A DNA stretch of 9,588 nt from Desulfobacterales bacterium (lineage in GTDB: Bacteria; Desulfobacterota; Desulfobacteria; Desulfobacterales; Desulfobacteraceae): the NCBI GenBank assembly GCA_022361095.1, contig JAKSBO010000948.1:1-9588 (forward strand), read 5' to 3'. The position numbers and the translations under genes were made by a program. Shown in pieces: positions 1 through 4,901 of this stretch; positions within the stretch are counted from its first letter, which is position 1; each line of letters opens with the position of its first letter. The notes below the pieces were generated by a model. That model searched no databases. It had not been told where the DNA came from and saw nothing but the letters and a program-made list of their open reading frames with translations.

Positions 1-110
1 CATTGACGCGCCTTGAATACGAACGAAAATTCTAAACCCTATTTTGGCACGTTTTATTCCGATCATGGGCCTTAGTGATTTTTTGCCGAATGTCAAAGTA
101 TGGCGCGGCG
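1..110. other. Region downstream of the beta-lactamase, no gene seen
   Basis: This is where an attC site would lie if the beta-lactamase were an intact cassette. I searched both strands for a paired RYYYAAC / GTTRRRY core with an intervening stem and found none. The only symmetry is a distant CGCGCC (6-11) / GGCGCG (102-107) pair, which alone is weak. No ORF or T-tailed terminator hairpin is evident. Confidence 0.5.
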
Positions 111-941
111 CTAGCCGTTGCCGCCGCTGCCTTGTTCTGCATCTTGTTTCAGTGCGCCAATCGAGGCAAGTATCGCCCGTGTGATACCTTCCCTCTTTGG
201 CAGATCGTCAAGGCCATTTGGTGTGTCTATATTCAAGGCGAAAAACACGGCTCCATTTGGATGCTCAACCCAGCCGACCCACCAACCAACCTTGCCATCC
301 CATCCGGTTTTCCCTCTCAAAATCCAATCACGCCCCGCCTCAATGAGCATGACATCCTTCACAAGCCGTTGATCGCCGATACTGAAAGGAAGCTTGTTCC
401 TGTAAAGTTTTTTAAGGAATTCGATTTGTTCCAGTGCAGAAACCTTGAGGTTCCCTTCTTTCAGCCAGAATGGACCCTTTCCCCGAGGGTCTTGGTTCCC
501 GTATTGAATCTTTTTCAGATACTCCTTTTCTCTCTGTTCCCCGATCTCTTCCGCAAATTTCTCATATACCCAGACAACGGAATGACGCATGGATGAGCGC
601 AGGTTCTGGTCACGATTCCACGGAGGATAAAATCTTTTCTTTCCATCCCAGGGGATCGTTTCAAATTCATCCTTTATCACTCGTGAATCTAAGGCAAAAA
701 GAGCGTGTGGAATCTTGAAAGTTGATGCAGGTGAAAACCGTTTCTTAGCTCGATCGCTGTTAAAGCTTATAAAGCCTTTCGATGTAGGTCGCTCGTCGAT
801 TATTACAATCGTCCCGCCGGCTTGGAACCGTTCGAAGAACTTGGCCCAGTCCGCCCGCTCGACTTCAGTTCCAGCCGATGCAAAACAAGTCATCATCCCG
901 AATAGAACGACACCAATGAGCGTAGGTAGTATGTATTTCAT
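111..941 (-). CDS. Class D (OXA-2-like) beta-lactamase
   Basis: A periplasmic serine beta-lactamase of 276 residues that would hydrolyse the beta-lactam ring through an acyl-enzyme. The class D motifs are all visible: S73-T-F-K76 (nucleophile and the lysine that is carbamylated in this class), S121-V-V, Y147-G-N, W159 (the tryptophan packing on the carbamylated lysine) and K211-T-G. Residues 1-23 form a signal peptide with a plausible cleavage after A-S-A. From residue 68 on, the text resembles OXA-2 very closely as I remember that protein (for example LRS-MR around 114-119, KLYRN-LPF and FFALNIDTPN), except that OXA-2 has SAV where this has SVV. Start: the ATG is preceded by AAAGG with 7 bases spacing. 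The C-terminus carries a glycine-rich tail. It lies downstream of an orphan antitoxin and may be an integrated cassette, but no attC is recognisable behind it (1-110). Its substrate range cannot be told from sequence. Confidence 0.93.
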   Translation of the reverse strand: MKYILPTLIGVVLFGMMTCFASAGTEVERADWAKFFERFQAGGTIVIIDERPTSKGFISFNSDRAKKRFSPASTFKIPHALFALDSRVIKDEFETIPWDGKKRFYPPWNRDQNLRSSMRHSVVWVYEKFAEEIGEQREKEYLKKIQYGNQDPRGKGPFWLKEGNLKVSALEQIEFLKKLYRNKLPFSIGDQRLVKDVMLIEAGRDWILRGKTGWDGKVGWWVGWVEHPNGAVFFALNIDTPNGLDDLPKREGITRAILASIGALKQDAEQGSGGNG

Positions 942-1035
942 TGTTTACCTTTAGATTTTTGCCAATCAGCCGTGCGGCTTTTTGCGTCAGTTGATTAGCA
1001 TTGTTTGGCCAATCCTTAAGGATCTGTATTTTCAT
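865..1035 (-). pseudogene. Possible truncated RelE/ParE-type toxin start running into the beta-lactamase gene
   Basis: A 56-codon frame starts in an ATGA overlap with the antitoxin stop, the arrangement usual for the toxin gene following a PF09720-type antitoxin. It opens with MKIQIL, which resembles the beta strand that begins many RelE/ParE toxins. After that (KDWPNNANQL...) nothing looks like a toxin, and the frame continues out of phase into the beta-lactamase signal peptide before stopping. I read it as the first few codons of a lost toxin joined to unrelated DNA, not as a functional gene. The toxin identity is inferred from position and six residues only. Confidence 0.3.
968..1010 (-). 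repeat. Half-attC-like scar between antitoxin and beta-lactamase
   Basis: Read on the minus strand, GCCAAAC (1009-1003, one mismatch to the R'' core RYYYAAC) is followed by a TCAAC/TGACGC stretch and a perfect small hairpin AGCCG-CA-CGGCT (968-979) preceded by CAAAAA. This is the order of the left half of an attC site. The matching right half (L' and a GTTRRRY core) is absent. A GATTGGC motif occurs on both sides (minus strand, at about 1015 and 967), which could mark a deletion between short repeats. A chance resemblance is possible. Confidence 0.3.
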
Positions 1036-1250
1036 TTGAACTCAGATCTTAATTCGGACTTCGCAGATTCAAAGTCATTGAAATGAACTTCACCTTTTGT
1101 GATACGTTCGGCTCGGGCAGATAAAACTTCTTTATGCCACTCTGGGGACGGAATATCATCTGAATTGCGCAGAAGATCGTCCCAAATTTGATTTATGATA
1201 ACAAGTTTCTCGGCGGTAGTCATTTCATCTAATGGTAAATTATTTTGCAT
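1032..1250 (-). CDS. Orphan antitoxin, addiction-module component family (PF09720-like)
   Basis: A 72-residue protein with the layout of the addiction module component / Unstab_antitox family. It has an N-terminal helix (MTTAEKLVIINQIWDDLL, residues 10-27), a proline-containing turn with W-H-K-E-V-L about 38-43, the R-x-E-R-I-T-K-G-E segment around 47-55, and an acidic C-terminal helix starting N-D-F-E. Family members neutralise a RelE/ParE-type toxin encoded just downstream. Here the downstream toxin frame is broken after a few codons, so the antitoxin looks orphaned. Start: an upstream TTG (1307) and ATG (1280) are in frame, but the ATG at 1250 is preceded by GAGAGGG with 4 to 5 bases spacing and begins at the family's usual N-terminus. 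It sits 77 bases after the attC site, so it would be the gene of the next cassette. Confidence 0.72.
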   Translation of the reverse strand: MQNNLPLDEMTTAEKLVIINQIWDDLLRNSDDIPSPEWHKEVLSARAERITKGEVHFNDFESAKSELRSEFK

Positions 1251-1327
1251 TACACCCTCTCTTTTATGATCCAAGTTCATCGTAAATTTTTTTTGAAAAC
1301 TCCGCAATGTTACGGATATCTTTAAGG

Positions 1328-1382
1328 GTATAACGCCTAAATCAGGTGCGCCGTAGGCGGCACCTGGATTTTCTTGTTATAA
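1328..1382 (-). repeat. Integron attC recombination site
   Basis: On the minus strand the order is R'' TTATAAC, 4-base spacer AAGA, L'' arm AAATCCAGGTGCCGCC, loop TAC, L' arm GGCGCACCTGATTT, 4-base spacer AGGC, R' GTTATAC. TATAAC and GTTATA are perfect complements. The two spacers do not pair (the unpaired central spacer). The left arm carries two extra bases (each a C, hence a G on the bottom strand) relative to the right arm, which are the extrahelical bases that set attC polarity. They lie on the L'' side, as expected for a cassette reading on the minus strand. The R' core departs from GTTRRRY at one position, as in Vibrio-type repeats. The stop codon of the 389-residue gene lies inside R'', typical of cassettes. 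The length of 55 bases is at the short end for attC. Confidence 0.8.
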
Positions 1383-2546
1383 GTATTCTTGTACATCCCT
1401 GATTTCAAAATTTGTGGCAATGTTTGTATATCTATGGATTTGATCCAAGATAAGAAAACCAATTAGAGAAGACTTTTTGGTAAATGCTGCGGAATCAACA
1501 ACGCCATGACTAATTGTATTACGGCTTATGAAGCTATTCTCTCCATGAACGTCAAAGTCTTTGAAAAAGTTAGATCGAATATATTGGCTAAATTTTTCAG
1601 GAAATAACCTCGAAATACTATGTGTATGATTAGTTATATTTTTCTGTACGTGATCAGATAAAGCTTCTTGTCGGCGGCCTTCTTTATCCGGGTTGGCTCT
1701 TATGAAATCATCACGTAAGATGGCTTCTATCCTTGGGTATAGCATGTGAATTGAGCCGTGATAGTCATTGCTTGAATGATAGTTTAGAGCTTTCTCTATA
1801 AATGAAAAATGTTTAGATATTTTTTCATTTGTTTTTATTTCTTTGAGCCAAACTTCCCTGTTATCGATAAAGTCAGAATTTATTTTTTCTTCTATGGTAA
1901 CTGTATCCCAACCCCATTTTATGTGATTTAAAAGATTTTTTTGTTCTTCATAATCGATAAATGTAAATGGGAACCAGCTGGATGCCAAAATCAATTTCCA
2001 CTCTTCTTCATTTAAGTCAAAAATGTCATAAAAAATTGACTCAGAAAGAGCAGCACCAACTAATCGCCCTACATCGTAATCAATAGGATGGTTGTTTTCG
2101 CCCTGCAATGCAGGACCAAAATCATAACACATGATTCTGTCCCAGCCATTATTCATAAGGACAACATACGAACAATCACTCGGAAATGAAATATCTTTAA
2201 AATCAACCTTATCAATGTGGTAAATATCACTCTTGCGAACAGGATCACCAACTTGAACGGCTTTAGATACTACAACTTGAGCAAAAACTTCGACTTCATT
2301 TAAATAAACATCAACTTCAAGGTTACTTTTGATTATTGCAATTAAAGTCTTAACCTGTGAAGGGTGGCAATCTTCACAGGCTTTGTTCAGTATTTGTTGC
2401 GGGTATCCTTCAACCTTCCGTATAAAATCTTTTCCATAGGAGGACAGAGAGATTCCTCGAAATTGAATCTGTAAGGACTCACCAGCTTTTGCAGCTCCAA
2501 GGCTATAGCCCGCAGGCATTTCATCTAATTGAATGTTTTTTTTCAT
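1377..2546 (-). CDS. Cassette-borne protein with C-terminal HEPN-like domain (candidate defence RNase)
   Basis: A 389-residue cytoplasmic protein that I do not recognise as a named family. It has no signal peptide or membrane segment. The first ~220 residues are mixed and contain a cysteine/histidine patch C57-EDC60-H61. The C-terminal third is helical and contains Y270-P-R-I-E-A-I-L-R (a helix often seen in Apea-like/DUF4209-type HEPN proteins) and R342-N-T-I-S-H347-G. The latter fits the RX4-6H catalytic motif of HEPN ribonucleases, followed by a helix F364-LILDQIHRY. HEPN proteins act as toxins or phage-defence effectors by cutting RNA, so a similar role is inferred here. The gene is clearly AT-richer than the kinase and ligase genes, and its TAA stop lies within the attC R'' box, marking it as an acquired cassette gene. 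No convincing Shine-Dalgarno precedes the ATG; translation may rely on a cassette-external or leaderless signal. Confidence 0.7.
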   Translation of the reverse strand: MKKNIQLDEMPAGYSLGAAKAGESLQIQFRGISLSSYGKDFIRKVEGYPQQILNKACEDCHPSQVKTLIAIIKSNLEVDVYLNEVEVFAQVVVSKAVQVGDPVRKSDIYHIDKVDFKDISFPSDCSYVVLMNNGWDRIMCYDFGPALQGENNHPIDYDVGRLVGAALSESIFYDIFDLNEEEWKLILASSWFPFTFIDYEEQKNLLNHIKWGWDTVTIEEKINSDFIDNREVWLKEIKTNEKISKHFSFIEKALNYHSSNDYHGSIHMLYPRIEAILRDDFIRANPDKEGRRQEALSDHVQKNITNHTHSISRLFPEKFSQYIRSNFFKDFDVHGENSFISRNTISHGVVDSAAFTKKSSLIGFLILDQIHRYTNIATNFEIRDVQEYL

Positions 2547-3029
2547 GTTAACGATGAACTCTACGAATAATTATAATATTTATGTCCAGTGTAGTGGTTT
2601 GTTCAATGGCCACGGGGTAGTGGGGTGGAAAATTCTCCTTTGACTACGGCTGAAGCTTAGCTTCGCTTTGTCCGACATAACGAAGTTTTGCGGCAACGAA
2701 GCTTCAGCCGTACCATATTATCAGGTAATTTGCCAGCCCGCCCCCGTGCGTCCAGTGTGAACAAGTAATTATGTAGTTTTTCTGTTAAAGCCCGAGTTTG
2801 TAATGTTATCCCGTTAGAAAAACGAAACAGGATAGTATTTGAATAGCAGCCAAGCAATCAGGTGTAAATAGAAAGATAGAATGAACCCATTGAAAAAAAC
2901 AAAACCAAGCAATCATGGTAAGGTTGAACTCTTTTCTAACAACTACCCAATCACTGATATTGTACCTGAATTGTAACGCCAAGAATTAACTACATTTAAA
3001 ATAGCCTGGCGGCCACTTAGATAACAAAG
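2547..3029. other. Intergenic stretch without a supportable gene
   Basis: About 480 bases separate the HEPN cassette from the duplicated ligase tail. It contains the palindromic element at 2645-2712. Short direct repeats are also present: GTCCAGTGT at 2584-2592 and 2750-2758, and CCAAGCAATCA at 2850-2860 and 2905-2915. The one short plus-strand frame (2881-2976, 31 codons) has weak initiation signals and no recognisable content. A GTTAAC just ahead of the HEPN gene start (2547-2553) could be a cassette core site, but no attC or attI stem accompanies it. Confidence 0.5.
2645..2712. repeat. Long imperfect palindrome (REP/MITE-like element)
   Basis: The element begins TACGGCTGAAGCTT and ends with the exact complement AAGCTTCAGCCGTA. 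Two further CG pairs extend the arms to 16 bp once a 5-base insertion (AGCTT) on the left is bulged out. The interior carries two related CTTCGTT-type blocks on the minus strand (CTTCGTTGCCG and CTTCGTTATGTCGG), so the stem could branch. No T-run follows either end, so a simple terminator is unlikely. It looks like a dispersed palindromic repeat, but only one copy is in this window. Confidence 0.6.
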
Positions 3030-3052
3030 TTGAATCTCAACTACCGGGTTTT

Positions 3053-3421
3053 AATTTTTAGGTGGGATTGCCCTGAACACCTAAGGCAGGGGGAAAAGGG
3101 CGAGGCTGCGCCTTGCTTTTCTCTAATGAATTATACGACGAAAAGATTAGTTGACCATACGGTCGTGGCCGGCCCACTCTTTTTCCCGCAGCTTGAGCTT
3201 TTGCAGTTTGCCTGTGGCAGTTGGCAGGGAACCAAATTCAATGGATTTGGGTGCCTTGAACCGGGCCATCTTTTCCTTGGAGAATGCAATAATCTCAGCC
3301 GGATCGGGGTTGGTTCTGGCCCGGGGTACGATAAACGCCTTGGGCACTTCACTCCATTTTTCGTCGGGCATGGAGATTACGGCAACTTCGAGTACATCGG
3401 GATCGGTGTACAGCACATTTT
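3053..3421. repeat. Segmental duplication, left copy (ligase 3' end plus downstream hairpin)
   Basis: Same orientation as, and by eye roughly nine in ten bases identical to, 4532-4901. Similarity starts abruptly at AATTTTTAGGTG and stops abruptly after CAGCACATTTT. The copy covers about 90 bases downstream of the ligase stop, including a decayed version of the 4576-4596 hairpin, and about 91 codons of the ligase. One 3-base deletion relative to the full gene (lost K in P-K-T-A-T-G-K) keeps the frame. Confidence 0.9.
3147..3420 (-). pseudogene. Acyl-CoA ligase C-terminal fragment (duplicated, 5'-truncated)
   Basis: An 89-codon remnant matching residues 447-536 of the intact ligase at 4624-6234, from V-L-Y-T-D-P to the stop. 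It is the small mobile C-terminal domain, with the T-A-T-G-K catalytic-lysine motif still present. There is no P-loop or adenylate-binding core, so it cannot be an active ligase. About ten amino-acid differences, mostly non-conservative, and one codon deletion suggest relaxed constraint, yet no stop has arisen. A GTG at 3416 could in principle start it. It begins exactly at the duplication breakpoint, next to the stop of the 94-residue membrane protein. Confidence 0.85.
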
Positions 3422-3704
3422 ATGATTCCCTGGGGCCCATTGATGATGTTGTAACATCTTGAGACTTTATTTTTTCAATTTCCTGTTTTGCTATTTTCAA
3501 ACTGGAACCGTAAATTGAACGATAAACATTTATCGCCAGGTCTGTATTTCCTGATAATGCTAACCGTTTCACATCTTCAATGGTTTCATTACCTGTTTGA
3601 GGATAAATGCCTTTGCGTCTGCTGGTTTTTATTCTTATCAATCCCCATACCGCACCAACCGCAAACAATGTTGCCAAAATTAATACGACGTAAACAAACC
3701 CCAT
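3420..3704 (-). CDS. Small single-pass membrane protein with L7/L12-like helical tail
   Basis: 94 residues. Residues 3-23 form one hydrophobic membrane helix, followed by a basic patch (R-I-K-T-S-R-R-K, about 24-31) that should face the cytoplasm. Residues about 42-80 (I-E-D-V-K-R-L-A-L-S-G-N ... G-S-S-L-K-I-A-K-Q-E-I-E) resemble the helix-turn-helix of the ribosomal protein L7/L12 C-terminal domain (compare G-L-K-E-A-K-D-L-V-E), which also occurs fused to membrane helices in small proteins of unknown role. Start: ATG with AGGA 8 bases upstream. Its TAA stop falls exactly on the edge of the duplicated ligase block, so the last residue or so, and possibly a lost natural C-terminus, were set by the rearrangement. 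It follows the frameshifted hydrophobic gene by 42 bases and is probably co-transcribed with it. Function unknown. Confidence 0.65.
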   Translation of the reverse strand: MGFVYVVLILATLFAVGAVWGLIRIKTSRRKGIYPQTGNETIEDVKRLALSGNTDLAINVYRSIYGSSLKIAKQEIEKIKSQDVTTSSMGPRES

Positions 3705-3746
3705 GATATGATCCTAACTGGTTTAGATTATGGTCTTTTAAGCTAT

Positions 3747-4246
3747 CTATCTGGCTGGAACCAAAATAAACTGGGACGGGGTTAAAAAATGCCGTATTTT
3801 TTTTCCAGGTTTGATTATGTTTGGATTCCTGTTTAAAAAATTCCCCAACCAATGAGCCTGAAACCCGTATTCATTCGCTGTGTTTATGCAATCTAAGATA
3901 GATAAACCGCCGGAAAGATATTTTCCGGTTGCAACAGCTAAGCTGCCGATACATGCTCCTACGTAGTAAGCTGCTGACAGTCCACCAACAGCCCAAGTGA
4001 CCTCAGAAAGAGCCGTAGCAAGCCCTACGCATCCGCCACCAGCCCCTATCGCCCTCCCGGCAGGGCGACTATCATTTCACGGATCGTTACTGAAGTGCCA
4101 AAGGTTTTTACATAATTTGACATTGCACCAATACTCGACACAGCTGCTGTAAGAGTTCCAAATAAGCTTGCCGGTGCAGGAAGCCCCAATGCGTCCATGT
4201 TCTCTTTAAAATAGCCATAAAATGTTTTTTCACTGGTTTTTGGCAT
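3747..4246 (-). pseudogene. Frameshifted glycine-rich hydrophobic protein
   Basis: Two abutting frames look like one broken gene. The first runs from ATG 4246 to a TAG at 4046-4048: 66 codons, starting M-P-K-T-S-E-K-T-F-Y-G-Y-F with an amphipathic D-A-L-G-L-P-A-P-A-S-L-F segment. The second is one base back (-1) and stays open from 4076 to a TAG at 3747-3749, about 100 codons from A-I-G-A-G-G-G-C-V-G onward. It contains long Gly/Ala-rich hydrophobic helices (W-A-V-G-G-L-S-A-A-Y-Y-V-G-A-C-I-G) and a polar end with W-L-G-N-F-L-N-R. Joined, they give about 165 residues. The shift must lie between 4046 and 4079, near CCGGGAGGGCG. It could be a true mutation, a sequencing error, or programmed -1 frameshifting. 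Family not recognised; the composition would suit a membrane-active or secreted toxin, but this is conjecture. The Shine-Dalgarno is weak (ATGGAA). Confidence 0.65.
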
Positions 4247-4411
4247 ATTTATTCCATCTCCAATTTAGTGAATTAATAAACTTTGTGCTATAATTATTCA
4301 TAAAAATTTCTGACGCTCTGATGTATGATATGTATCAACACAACTGGATAACACCATTAATTAAGACCAAAAGTCAAGACCATTACAAATCAAATCACCG
4401 CCTGCCTTAAA

Positions 4412-4540
4412 ATGGGAAAACCGCTCAATTTCCCTGTGGTCAACGTGGATTTTATCTACGGCATTCCGGAGCAGGCCCCTGGCTCCTTTGCCGAATCTTT
4501 GAAAACAGCTTTGTCATTTGATCTTGAACAAAATTTTTAG
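4412..4540 (+). pseudogene. Radical-SAM (HemN/coproporphyrinogen oxidase-like) gene fragment
   Basis: A 42-codon plus-strand stretch contains F-P-V-V-N-V-D-F-I-Y-G-I-P-E-Q and S-F-A-E-S-L-K-T-A-L-S-F. This fits the conserved internal segment of HemN/HemW-type radical-SAM enzymes, where N-x-D-x-I-Y-G-I-P-G-Q is typical. The Cys-rich iron-sulphur motif and everything C-terminal to it are missing. The homology ends in E-Q-N-F just where the duplicated ligase block begins (4532), so the stop codon TAG is supplied by the junction. It is therefore an internal piece of a gene truncated at both ends, and the only sizeable coding remnant here on the plus strand. Confidence 0.65.
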
Positions 4541-4901
4541 GTGAGATTGCCCTGCATACCTTAAGGCAAGGAGATGGGCAAGGCGCAGCCTTGCCCTTTT
4601 CCAATGAACTGTACGAGGAGAAATTAATTGACCATACGGTCGTGGCCGGCCCACTCCTTTTCCCGCAGCTTGAATTTTTGCAGTTTGCCTGTGGCGGTTT
4701 TAGGCAGGGGGCCAAATTCAATGGATTTGGGTGCTTTGAACCGGGCCATATTTTCCTTGCAGAATGCAATAATTTCAGCCGGATCAGGGTTGGTTCCGGT
4801 CCGGGGTACGATAAACGCCTTGGGCACTTCACCCCATTTTTCGTCGGGCACTGAAATTACGGCAACTTCCAGTACATCGGGATGGGTGTACAGCACATTT
4901 T
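4532..4901. repeat. Segmental duplication, right copy (inside and after the intact ligase gene)
   Basis: Partner of 3053-3421 in direct orientation. This copy is continuous with the intact ligase gene on its right side and is joined to the radical-SAM fragment on its left. Between the copies lie about 1.1 kb of unrelated DNA. Confidence 0.9.
4576..4600. terminator. Hairpin between ligase and radical-SAM remnant
   Basis: GGGCAAGGC (4576-4584), loop GCA, GCCTTGCCC (4588-4596): a perfect 9-bp stem. On the plus strand it is followed by TTTT; on the minus strand by ATCTCC, preceded by AAAA. It lies 24 bases past the ligase stop and can serve as its terminator, but the T-tract favours the plus direction. 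The equivalent in the duplicated copy (about 3098-3118) has lost pairing in the outer stem. Confidence 0.55.

Noticed and set aside
75..596. 173-codon plus-strand frame opposite the beta-lactamase
   Set aside because: Antisense shadow of a gene with complete class D motifs.
2584..2758. GTCCAGTGT direct repeats as target-site duplication of a small element
   Set aside because: The sequences just inside the repeats are not inverted repeats of each other, and 9 bases can recur by chance.
2657..2857. 66-codon minus-strand frame
   Set aside because: It runs through the palindromic element and has no plausible composition, start signal or neighbour relation; most likely chance.
2881..2976. 31-codon plus-strand frame starting MNPLKKTKPSNHG
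   Set aside because: Weak initiation context and no family resemblance; too short to support.
2930..2990. CTAACAAC ... TAACGCC as an attC site
   Set aside because: No complementary arms lie between the two core-like words and the second is in the wrong orientation for an R' box.
3098..3118. Terminator hairpin in the left duplicated copy
   Set aside because: The outer stem relies on several wobble pairs after mutation; treated as a decayed copy of the 4576-4596 hairpin.
3589..3852. 87-codon minus-strand frame between the two small membrane genes
   Set aside because: Overlaps the better-supported 94-residue protein and the end of the hydrophobic gene in another phase; no coding signs of its own.
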